Source: Corallochytrium limacisporum
Taxonomy: Eukaryota; Opisthokonta
DNA: 64,000 nt
Reading direction: 5' to 3'
Assembly: GCA_002811645.1 (NCBI GenBank)
Contig: PDIP01000041.1
Location: 10,423 to 74,422, forward strand
The translations under genes and the position numbers were made by a program. Positions 57,301 to 64,000 of this stretch are shown piece after piece (positions within the stretch are counted from its first letter, which is position 1; each line of letters starts with the position of its first letter). The notes under the pieces are model-generated. The model was not told where the DNA came from. It saw only the letters and a program-made list of their open reading frames with translations, and ran no database searches.

Positions 57301-60300
57301 ACTATTCCTGGATTCCCAGGACCGCAAGCAGGCCATGCTGCGGGAGCTTTCGCTGCGCCTGCTGGCTTTGTGGACTGCCGGTTCAGCAGAGGCTAGGAGC
57401 TTGTGTAAGAGAGTGTTTCCATTGGGCCTCATTCTGTTCCTACAAAGCGAAGAACGGGCCCCAGATTCGTACTACGCGGAACATGTGATTGAACGTGAGG
57501 TGACTGAAGCAGAGAAGAAAAACAAGAGTTCCCTTTGGCAGCACTGGGCCGATCGTCTGGGGTTCAAGAGCAGGAACCGCGTCACTGCTGATGGAGAGCC
57601 AGTGACTGTAGGTAAGGGTGGCAAGACCCGTACTGTGGTACTGCGCAAGCCGGAAGAATCCAAATACCTGCGTCTGCCCAACTGGGGTATGCTGTGCTAC
57701 CAAGCTCACAAGAACCACACGCGCTTCGACTTGATCTGGAACCAGAAGACCCGCCAGGAGCTTCGTGAGGGACTTGAGCTCGAACTGCGTACATTCCACC
57801 AGAACAGGGAAACCAGCGGCATGCAGCTGATCAGCTGGAATTACCGAGAGTTTGAGGTCGTCTATCCATCGCTCAAGAAGGAATTGCGCATCGGATCATA
57901 CTACCTTCGTGTGCTACTGGATGCACCAAGTGAAGATGATGCCTTCTCCCTAGGTACAAACATTCAGGAACCGAGGACTTTCTTCAATGACCTGTACCAC
58001 CGTTTCTTACTAGCCGAGGAACCTGGTATGAAGTCATTGGCTCTGAAGGCCATGACCGTCGTGTACGCAAAGTGTTCAGAAGAAATTGGCACCTTCAACG
58101 ATTCAGAGCACTTTGTGAGGCTGCTGAATCTGTGTGGAGATCGGATCCTGCGTGATCGTCTGTTGCTCTTCATTGAACAGCTGTTGCTTTCTCGTGAGAA
58201 TGCAAAGTTGTTGATCAGTGCGGGCGGTGTCAAAACATTAGTGGATTTGATGACCCTGGCACACGGGAATGCAGACAAGACATCTAACCCTCTGCCATCC
58301 AACCTCATTGAGACCAACATGGACGCCGATTCATACGGTTCCAAAGAGTGGTACTACCGGGACGAAGGGGACGACAAGGGCGACAAGTATGGCCCCATTA
58401 GCATCTCGGAAATGTCTGAGAAATTCGAGCAGGGCGATATCACGGCTCGTACCAAGCTCTGGGCTCAGGGTATGGCCGGATGGAAGCGCATGGAAGATAT
58501 TGTACAGCTGCGCTGGAAGTTCCTATGTGATGATCGCCAAGGAGTCATGGCAGAGACAGATATGGCAGCGCTGTGCCTGCGCATGCTCACAAAAATGGTC
58601 GATTTCTATCCCACCCGAGAGGAAGATGGCAGTCTGATCCGTCCAATCGCTCGTGTCAAGCGGGTTTTGTGCGATGCCGAATGCTTGCCGCACATTTGCC
58701 AGATTTTGCTTACCTTTGCACCGAAGGTCGTTGAGAGTGCCACTTTGCTGCTTGACAAGCTCATGGATGACAACCCGTCAATGCCCACCCTGTACCATAC
58801 CGGTGTCTTCTTTTTCGCGCTCATGTACACAGGTAGCAATGTTCTAGGACTGTCTGAATTCCTCTCCCAGACCCACAAGAGCCAAACCTTCCGAGTTTCC
58901 AGAGCTATGTATGCCGACGATGACGACGCGGACACCACGTCTTCAGAGCTGGAAACCCACAGTATCCTCAACTTCCTGCTCCCCAAGGCTCTAGTTATGT
59001 ACCTGGATCACCATGGCCCCAAGAGATTTGCTGAAGCATTCCTCGGCGACTTTGATAATCCTGAAGTCATTTGGAATCACGAGATGCGCCGTCACATGAT
59101 CAATCGCATTGCTCTGCACATTTCAGAGTACACCCCGCGGTTGCGCAGCAACTCGCGGGCCATTTATCGTTACCACCCAATTCCTACCATCAGTTACCCG
59201 ACACTGGAGGACGAGCTTTTCTGTGGCAGCTACTATCTGAAACATTTGTGTGACACTGTGCGATTCCCGGACTGGCCCATCCGTGATCCCGTCACGCTGT
59301 TGCGTGAGATTCTTGAGGCCTGGCGCACGGAGACCAACAAAAAGGGCGGTAGCATGAATACCAAGTCAGCCTTGAACGTTCTGGGCATCGACCCGGACTC
59401 GGACTACGACGAACGTAAGATCCGCAGGGCCTACTTCAAGCTTGCGGCGGAGTACCATCCAGACAAGAACCCGGACGGTCGGGAAATGTTCAACGCCATA
59501 TCGGATGCGTATGACTTTCTGTGCAGTAACAAAAAGAACCAGTTGCAAGGGCCGGATCCGAAACGGATCAAATTGCTTCTCAAGGCCCAAGCTCTGCTGT
59601 TCAAGCAGCACCGCTCTCTTCTTAAGGACTACAAGTATGCGGGGTACGCCATGCTCATCAAGACCCTTGCAAAGGAACTAGAGGACCCGGAGCTCTTCAC
59701 GAATCCGGACTCCCTCCTGAGCCCGGCCCTAGAGGTTGTACGATGGACCCTGCAAAGCAGTCAGCTCAATGTTATCGAATTTCACCAGGGTCAAGGTGTG
59801 CGCTATCTGGTCACGGCCATGGAGAAGTGCATGGATCGCATCAGCATCGAAGCAACTGAAGATATGACCGAAGTTCCGGCTTGTGCCAATGTCATGCACT
59901 CCATGGCTGCTTGTGCAGGTCACAAGGAGAGCCTGGTGGAGATTGCTGGCCATCCAGTGGTCGTTCGAGACACAGCGCGCTGTGCTCATTTGTCCAAAGC
60001 TCCCAGTCTGCAGGAGGCTTCAATCACCGCCATGATCAGTTTCTCCCGCATGAAGGAGCCCCAGGAGATCATCTACCGCGCCGGTGCGCTGTGGTATATT
60101 CTCCCCTTGCTATTCAAGTACGACTTCACTCTGGATGAGAGTGGCATTGACAAATCCAAGGAGAGCAATCGTCAAGAGGTCAATAACCACCTTGCGCGGC
60201 TGTCCGTCACGGCTCTGTACGCGTTGAGTGGCCTGAAGAGCGTGGATCCCGCCGAGGTTGACACGGACAACTTGGGTGTCCGGGCAAAGGCGCCCTTCCA

Positions 60301-62365
60301 AACACCGACCAATGCTCAGGCTCAGGTGGCCATGTACCAAATGCTAACACCGGCCATGATCGAGGTGGTCATTAAGAGCGAAGCAAATGAGTCTCTGAAG
60401 ACCATGAATTCCAACAGTGAGTCACCGTACCTGATTTGGAACAGCAACATGCGCACTGAGTTGGTGCAGTTCTGTGAGACCATGTCAGAACAGTCCTTCA
60501 GCCGCAGCCAGGACGAGACCTTGGCCGACGAATGGAACAGCTTCCAACACCGCGGTCTCGGAGAAGAACCCGTCATTGGCAATGTTTACATTCGCCTCTA
60601 CAACCGCAATCCAAGCCAGAAGCTGACAGACGTGGACGGTTTCACGCATGCGCTGCTAGCTTGGCTTGGCACCTACCACGCCAAGACAGTCTGCCCGTCT
60701 GCACCACCGAAGACGGCACCATCAGGAGCCAAGGCCGAAGGCGGAGACGACGACGCTGCTGCTGCTGCTGCTGCTGCTGAGGAGGAGGAAGCCAATGAGC
60801 ACCGCACTGCTCTAGAGGCCGTAATCGCACTCAAAAACGTTTGGCATTACACGCCGGTTGAAAACCTCATCTTGCCGTCGTCGCTATACTCGCTGCTGGA
60901 GCTGCTCTTGCACGCAGCGGACGACGACCCGATTCCTCGTCCTTTGGTCGAGGCTTTCAATTACGCTGCAGGCCATGGCTCGTTTGCAGCTCTGATTGAG
61001 AAAGACCGCGGGTCTGTCCCCGCCCTCCTCTACACTATGCGCCGCGATGCTTTGAACACCGGCCGTCTGATCCAGGCCATTGCCATCACCAACGCAAACG
61101 TCACCGAGCTGATGCGCCACGGAGGGCATGTGTACCTATTGCACCAGTTCGTCTCCAGCACGGACTCCGAACTGCGTCAAGCAGCTGCCACGGCAGTGGG
61201 ACGATTGGTGAGCAACCGACTAATAGGACCAAAGATTCTCATTGCCTGCCGCAAGTTCTTGCCGTCGGTGATGGTCGAGACCATGGCAGAGGGTGCCGAA
61301 CAGGCTGTTGCCCTGTACGAGAGCGACCAAGAGAACCCTGAATTGATTTGGAATTCGGAGGCGCGCGAGGCGGTGAATGCTGCCATTGGCGGCGTGCTTG
61401 CCGAATGGCAGGCTGCGCAGGCTGCCAAACTTGCCGAGGGTGCTGCTCGCAAGCGGCACGGCGAGAGTCTAAAGGCCTTGGCACAGCTGGAATTCGCCGT
61501 GCCGGACAGCTTTGAATGCCCCTATGCACGCCTGTCCGATGATTTCATGGTCGCTGGTGTGTACATCGGCATGTTCATACGCACGCCCTCTTGGACTCTA
61601 CGCCAGCCTAAGGAGTTCCTCAAAGGTCTGCTGGATGAATTCGTCATTATGGCGGAGCGGGATGACAAGGTCAGAGACTTAATTGCCACCGCTTTAATGC
61701 TGATTGTTGATACGAACCAGACCCTACGTGACCAAGTGGCTGTACTCGGTGCTGTCCCAGGCATCTTTGGCAAAATGACTTCGAGTAGCAAGGGAACCAA
61801 ATTGTCAGCACTGGAAATTGCCAACAAACTCTGCGAGAGCCCGTTGGTTGTGGAGAGCACGGTGCAGTTTACCGCCGCAGAGATTTTGACCAATGTCATG
61901 GCCACGGAGCTCGACCACGCAGGCATTGCGGCCGACACACTGCGCAAGATTGTGGCCAGGGACACAAGCGTATCCTGCATTACTCTGGAGAAGCTGCGCG
62001 CTGCGAACACAGTGCCAGTTGCATTGCGAATCCTCGAGCAACCACTGGCAGATCTCCCGAATGCGTCAACGGTTAAGGCGCAGATTGTCAAATTCTTGAA
62101 AGAATTGGAGGACCATTCAGGAGCGGCCGAACGATTCGGTGATCTCTTCAAGAATAGTGATGTATGGGCTCTGTACAATGAGCAGAACCACGAAATGTTT
62201 ATTACTTCGAACCAAGTTGGTGGTTATCTTACCAGTGGGCTGAAGGAGCAGCAAAAATTCATCACACAGTCTGGAGAAACACGTTCTGCCAGTGCTGCCA
62301 TCGCCTCTGAACCACCGCCGATGGATGACGACGACAGTGATGATGATGCCATTCCCCACTACTAG
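54314..62365 (+). CDS. DNAJC13: RME-8/DNAJC13 endosomal J-domain protein
   Basis: A 2,683-residue peripheral endosomal protein that recruits Hsc70 to clathrin and retromer domains for recycling. After an extra N-terminal region of about 345 residues (Gln/Ala-rich coiled coil at about 55-165, then polar), the family core begins at FFSRFMTTKSAWRGKYKRIF, the PI3P-binding PH-like start. A GYF-like domain lies at about 1340-1400 (EWYYRDEGDDKGDKYGPI). The J domain is at about 1685-1745 (NVLGIDPDSDYDERKIRRAY, HPDKNPDG; the HPD tripeptide is intact). Four IWN repeats typical of RME-8 are visible (DLIWNQKTR, EVIWNHEMR, YLIWNSNMR, ELIWNSEAR), with armadillo-like helices between. Human DNAJC13 is 2,243 residues and starts near the core, so the N-terminal region is an addition. 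A (GCT)8 run codes eight Ala near residue 2150. The ATG at 54314 is followed by an uninterrupted 8-kb frame. Confidence 0.96.
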   Translation: MSHRNKGLLSLDSDDDEDDLTLFGAQPKPASPAPQRVLKKPTVSNGDGDPLESLARQAREKREEEEKQKALERQKEAERQAEVAERRRQFQLQQQQQQQQERQAAMARTRQEDEQQALQQQKRLREQARHHQEQQAAQQAAAQKARMDAQQAHNPPAGSGNAPAAAPGGGQSTGALGKFKSFFDGSSKTQPTGEETQRQHQTAAGNSQPQTQGAAPAQQQVPSHPTAAPVLQHQAPTIPAPKTRVVSGTADQQVPAESQVEGPLGENGEAPDEASGDGGSDKERLEVDGDNVSDTQSMTRSEELGDFETKMMEQDQRLYSHTDTTKIISNEEAAKRRDEEIAKQSRFFSRFMTTKSAWRGKYKRIFAVGWNTIATVNPATLEITNVWPFKDEFVNITPSGKSTEEFTLHLRKGAGSTKTTTLTFLSPHRADILTDCQRFRSQWYDQKCSPVRGFEVSDKVWGASFVGFKYGWKGRSDKFMLRVNAHGLQKVTIDGTRVVSEYLYKDIVGIHLLDDVDGIVVVTSSERKRLHIIEVPDQRNTLLQAISDIANKCIGISIPVLTPMRIHDAVDKRLGAFAAEKDIISVSEFIVHKALDHVEQPVRRVMGVSRTCIVERNPSTYDVITTRPLDSMLVLVRPEEDPQKFTIQYRDGSERTYVTTGRDTVLASMLDAAKSMGNINLSVQMGKIQRGNRIDPFHASVDQEMESLLMKSIIAYDVQMSNPNRSGLQKLLPDNSDMPIISFESLLIVFNANVDFAGLTYADQDDKGLFATPKDKLIQQCAVAVLNRITHILGDGELGPRCMAEGFCALRRLSTSKAGFETFTQVTPYREAMGRLMITAMKYGNAGAIFAAVDCLIALIHPMHHGYDLYIEQMNKSAILSSPTFVRRLLMVLSEHARTGSGDLVVSSLLDFFTFACCMPYSETTLEKDFKSVLRMIVEYSGRAISRLFNHPSTSIVRSAGLLTKAAIEEGDEATRIRMQNFALSEGSFLQHLCNALFLDSQDRKQAMLRELSLRLLALWTAGSAEARSLCKRVFPLGLILFLQSEERAPDSYYAEHVIEREVTEAEKKNKSSLWQHWADRLGFKSRNRVTADGEPVTVGKGGKTRTVVLRKPEESKYLRLPNWGMLCYQAHKNHTRFDLIWNQKTRQELREGLELELRTFHQNRETSGMQLISWNYREFEVVYPSLKKELRIGSYYLRVLLDAPSEDDAFSLGTNIQEPRTFFNDLYHRFLLAEEPGMKSLALKAMTVVYAKCSEEIGTFNDSEHFVRLLNLCGDRILRDRLLLFIEQLLLSRENAKLLISAGGVKTLVDLMTLAHGNADKTSNPLPSNLIETNMDADSYGSKEWYYRDEGDDKGDKYGPISISEMSEKFEQGDITARTKLWAQGMAGWKRMEDIVQLRWKFLCDDRQGVMAETDMAALCLRMLTKMVDFYPTREEDGSLIRPIARVKRVLCDAECLPHICQILLTFAPKVVESATLLLDKLMDDNPSMPTLYHTGVFFFALMYTGSNVLGLSEFLSQTHKSQTFRVSRAMYADDDDADTTSSELETHSILNFLLPKALVMYLDHHGPKRFAEAFLGDFDNPEVIWNHEMRRHMINRIALHISEYTPRLRSNSRAIYRYHPIPTISYPTLEDELFCGSYYLKHLCDTVRFPDWPIRDPVTLLREILEAWRTETNKKGGSMNTKSALNVLGIDPDSDYDERKIRRAYFKLAAEYHPDKNPDGREMFNAISDAYDFLCSNKKNQLQGPDPKRIKLLLKAQALLFKQHRSLLKDYKYAGYAMLIKTLAKELEDPELFTNPDSLLSPALEVVRWTLQSSQLNVIEFHQGQGVRYLVTAMEKCMDRISIEATEDMTEVPACANVMHSMAACAGHKESLVEIAGHPVVVRDTARCAHLSKAPSLQEASITAMISFSRMKEPQEIIYRAGALWYILPLLFKYDFTLDESGIDKSKESNRQEVNNHLARLSVTALYALSGLKSVDPAEVDTDNLGVRAKAPFQTPTNAQAQVAMYQMLTPAMIEVVIKSEANESLKTMNSNSESPYLIWNSNMRTELVQFCETMSEQSFSRSQDETLADEWNSFQHRGLGEEPVIGNVYIRLYNRNPSQKLTDVDGFTHALLAWLGTYHAKTVCPSAPPKTAPSGAKAEGGDDDAAAAAAAAEEEEANEHRTALEAVIALKNVWHYTPVENLILPSSLYSLLELLLHAADDDPIPRPLVEAFNYAAGHGSFAALIEKDRGSVPALLYTMRRDALNTGRLIQAIAITNANVTELMRHGGHVYLLHQFVSSTDSELRQAAATAVGRLVSNRLIGPKILIACRKFLPSVMVETMAEGAEQAVALYESDQENPELIWNSEAREAVNAAIGGVLAEWQAAQAAKLAEGAARKRHGESLKALAQLEFAVPDSFECPYARLSDDFMVAGVYIGMFIRTPSWTLRQPKEFLKGLLDEFVIMAERDDKVRDLIATALMLIVDTNQTLRDQVAVLGAVPGIFGKMTSSSKGTKLSALEIANKLCESPLVVESTVQFTAAEILTNVMATELDHAGIAADTLRKIVARDTSVSCITLEKLRAANTVPVALRILEQPLADLPNASTVKAQIVKFLKELEDHSGAAERFGDLFKNSDVWALYNEQNHEMFITSNQVGGYLTSGLKEQQKFITQSGETRSASAAIASEPPPMDDDDSDDDAIPHY
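54585..54780 (+). repeat. CAA/CAG-rich repeat coding the Gln-rich head of RME-8
   Basis: Runs of CAA and CAG between about 54591 and 54770 code a Gln- and Ala-rich coiled-coil segment in the N-terminal extension of RME-8. The interrupted CAA/CAG mix suggests an old, stabilised repeat. Confidence 0.6.
60755..60778 (+). repeat. (GCT)8 trinucleotide repeat coding polyalanine in RME-8
   Basis: Eight uninterrupted GCT codons between an acidic stretch and a Glu run, in a poorly conserved linker of RME-8. Purity of the repeat suggests recent expansion. Confidence 0.85.
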
Positions 62366-62367
62366 GC

Positions 62368-62373
62368 AATAAA
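62368..62373 (+). terminator. AATAAA polyadenylation signal for RME-8
   Basis: AATAAA begins three bases past the RME-8 stop codon, which would give a very short 3' UTR. Confidence 0.5.
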
Positions 62374-62460
62374 CGCGCGCATACACCACATTGCCTACCT
62401 CTGTATCCATAGGAAAGCTCATAAATATATCACACACAGAGGTTTCCAAAAGGAGCCTTG

Positions 62461-62466
62461 TTTATT
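62461..62466 (-). terminator. AATAAA polyadenylation signal for the MORN protein gene
   Basis: TTTATT on the plus strand, 77 bp past the MORN-gene stop at 62543 in its direction of transcription, reads AATAAA on the minus strand. Confidence 0.5.
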
Positions 62467-62542
62467 TTGATTGTTGTCATGATGAGTATGTCGTCCATAT
62501 ACGATTTCAAAACATATGAATGATTAAGTGTTCTGGAATCCA

Positions 62543-64000
62543 CTACAGTTCAGCGCCATGCTCATTGGCTTCCGCGTACTTGTGCTCGCGTCCTTCCCGC
62601 ACAGCCTGGGCAATCATGGTCATAATGTAGCACACTATGATGACAATCCCGACGCGTGATGCATTAAAAAAGAAGTCCGAATCCAGCCTGAACGGCAACA
62701 CGGGTTTTGAAGTAGTCACTTCAAACATACCCACTGTGGTTTCCCCGTTCGTCGGATCCCGCCGGGCCGCATTTGCTGCCTTAGAGGCTGATTCCTCTGC
62801 CTTCCGCATGGCATCGTCCGCACGCAGGGCACTCTCTTGGCCCTGCAGATACGCCAGCACAACACTCTGTTGGAATTGGTTCCCAATCCAGGTTGTCAGG
62901 GCATCCGCCCGCTCCACGATACTCCGGTGGATCTGGCTCTGGCCATCCTCGAGCACTGAGTAGAACCGGCCATCCTGCCAGATGCCTATGATCTTGTCAC
63001 CAGAAGGTGATATCTCCATACCGCAACCGTGCCTCCGATTGCGTTCGAATTGGCCCACGTATACTTTCTTTGTTCCGCTGGCAGTCTTGGTGATCAGTCG
63101 TCCAAGTCCGTGCCGTCTGCCATCCTTCCACTGCCCAAGGTACCGATCCCCATTAGGTCGGGAAGCAATGCCATTGCCGTGCCGTTTACTACAAACATAC
63201 TCGCCCATATAGTAGCTGTCGTCACGGCAAATGTACGTACCAAGACCGAAGGCCTGGCCCTGCTTCCACTGACCCGAATATATGTCGTATTCAGTAACCA
63301 TGCAGCCATAGCCCGTCAGGTGCCCCCCCACAAAATCTCCTTTAACAATTTCATCGTTGTCCAGTACCCGGACTCCATAGCCCTGCCTGAGCCCGGCAAC
63401 GTACGCCCCCAGGTACTGATGTGCCTTCTGTGTTGTCTGCACGCCGTGCCCGTGCGGCAGACCATTCTGCCATCGTCCGGCGTAGCTCTCCGAACCGACG
63501 TCGCAGAACACTCCATAGCCTTGGCGCATGCCGCTCTCGTCCATATCACCGCGGTAGGTCATGCGAATGCGCCCCAAATGATCACCGGAGAAGGCGTTCT
63601 GCTTCTTTGGCGACTCTGCTCGGGTGCCTCCCCGCACCAGTTCGACGAGACTATGCGTGAGGGACCTGCGGCCACCACCCATCCGCGCATCGGTACCCAA
63701 ACCGATGGCCTGCATCCAGGTCGCTATTCGCTGGTAGGAGTTACTCATACCGAGGGGTGATATTCTACCCTGTGTAGTGTCGCGTGACGTGGAGGCGCAT
63801 TTGCCGGTCAGTGAGTTTTCGCCATCTCCCGGTTCGACATGTCCGGCCTTCTGACATGGTTTCAATCCTTTTGCATCCAAATGCTCTTCCGAGACCTCCA
63901 ATGACAATATCTTGGGCTTGCCGTTGCGAATCCTCCGCAGGCTCTCTGAGTCTCTGCGGAAGATATCCTCGCCATGTGTGGGTATGTCCAGGTCATCGTA
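62543..64000 (-). CDS. Junctophilin-like MORN-repeat protein with C-terminal membrane anchor (5' end outside window)
   Basis: At least 485 residues; the frame remains open to the right window edge without an ATG there, so the start is probably beyond 64000 (the first internal ATG, at 63748, would cut a polar N-terminal region that still looks coding). Eight MORN-type repeats run through the middle, recognisable as YAGRWQNGLPHGHGV, YLGAYVAGLRQGYGV, YSGQWKQGQAFGLGT, YLGQWKDGRRHGLGR and YVGQFERNRRHGCGM among others. An Ala-rich charged helix follows, then a single hydrophobic segment close to the C-terminus (VGIVIIVCYIMTMIAQAV). MORN array, helix and C-terminal tail anchor is the architecture of animal junctophilins, which tether the ER to the plasma membrane. 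The MORN spacing here is more even than in junctophilins, so this is a likeness of layout and not proven orthology. It is tail-to-tail with RME-8. Confidence 0.8.
   Translation of the reverse strand, partial: YDDLDIPTHGEDIFRRDSESLRRIRNGKPKILSLEVSEEHLDAKGLKPCQKAGHVEPGDGENSLTGKCASTSRDTTQGRISPLGMSNSYQRIATWMQAIGLGTDARMGGGRRSLTHSLVELVRGGTRAESPKKQNAFSGDHLGRIRMTYRGDMDESGMRQGYGVFCDVGSESYAGRWQNGLPHGHGVQTTQKAHQYLGAYVAGLRQGYGVRVLDNDEIVKGDFVGGHLTGYGCMVTEYDIYSGQWKQGQAFGLGTYICRDDSYYMGEYVCSKRHGNGIASRPNGDRYLGQWKDGRRHGLGRLITKTASGTKKVYVGQFERNRRHGCGMEISPSGDKIIGIWQDGRFYSVLEDGQSQIHRSIVERADALTTWIGNQFQQSVVLAYLQGQESALRADDAMRKAEESASKAANAARRDPTNGETTVGMFEVTTSKPVLPFRLDSDFFFNASRVGIVIIVCYIMTMIAQAVREGREHKYAEANEHGAEL

Noticed and set aside
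1..64000. CRISPR array, insertion sequence, integrase, rRNA or telomeric repeat
   Set aside because: No direct-repeat/spacer pattern, transposase, reverse transcriptase, rRNA-like sequence or TTAGGG-type tandem array was seen. The oligo-C/oligo-G islands are not tandem telomere repeats.

Overview
This window is a gene-dense nuclear segment of a eukaryote, very probably a unicellular opisthokont on the animal side (Holozoa). It carries 19 recognisable or clearly protein-coding intact genes, one gene cut by the right edge, and two disrupted loci. Evidence for the placement: a PIKfyve/Fab1 lipid kinase with a DEP domain between FYVE and chaperonin-like domains (an animal-type arrangement), an NCoR/SMRT-like corepressor, a zizimin-type DOCK exchange factor, a junctophilin-like MORN protein with a C-terminal membrane anchor, DNAJC13/RME-8, U2AF35 and TFIIF-alpha. 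Almost every gene reads as one uninterrupted frame, including three of about 2,160 to 2,680 codons, so the genome is intron-poor. A corallochytrean or similar compact holozoan genome would fit, but the species is inference. Bacterial signals are absent: starts have Kozak-like context, several genes have AATAAA signals, and there are no operons.

Layout. 0-6 kb: YtcJ-type amidohydrolase (+), exosome subunit Rrp45/EXOSC9 (+), U2AF35 (-). 6-19 kb: giant DOCK GEF (-), LysM protein (+), GH100 neutral invertase (-). 19-27 kb: a disrupted or spliced unknown gene (-), RFC4 (+), kinesin-4-like motor (+). 27-32 kb: alpha/beta hydrolase (-), a 1.7-kb low-complexity island, GALT (-). 32-43 kb: NCoR-like corepressor (+), TFIIF-alpha (-), unknown coiled-coil protein (+), ESF1 (-), frameshifted leucine-rich-repeat pseudogene (+), RNPS1-like RRM protein (-), mitochondrial bL21m (+). 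43-64 kb: PIKfyve (-), unknown coiled-coil protein (+), MAP3K-like kinase (-), RME-8 (+), junctophilin-like MORN protein (-, cut by the edge).

Most neighbours are paired tail-to-tail with 15 to 180 bp between stop codons, while spacers upstream of genes are 0.5 to 2 kb and usually hold a GC-rich block that probably marks promoters. The genes are mostly housekeeping: RNA processing (U2AF35, RNPS1, exosome, ESF1), transcription (TFIIF-alpha, NCoR), replication (RFC4), endolysosomal traffic (PIKfyve, RME-8), cytoskeleton and signalling (DOCK, kinesin, MAP3K) and sugar metabolism (invertase, GALT).

The points most worth a second look are the plant/cyanobacterial-type neutral invertase in an animal-related genome, the junctophilin-like protein, the three-SANT corepressor, two loci whose protein fragments run in order through shifting frames, and a family of oligo(C)/oligo(G) palindromes inside polypyrimidine/polypurine islands.
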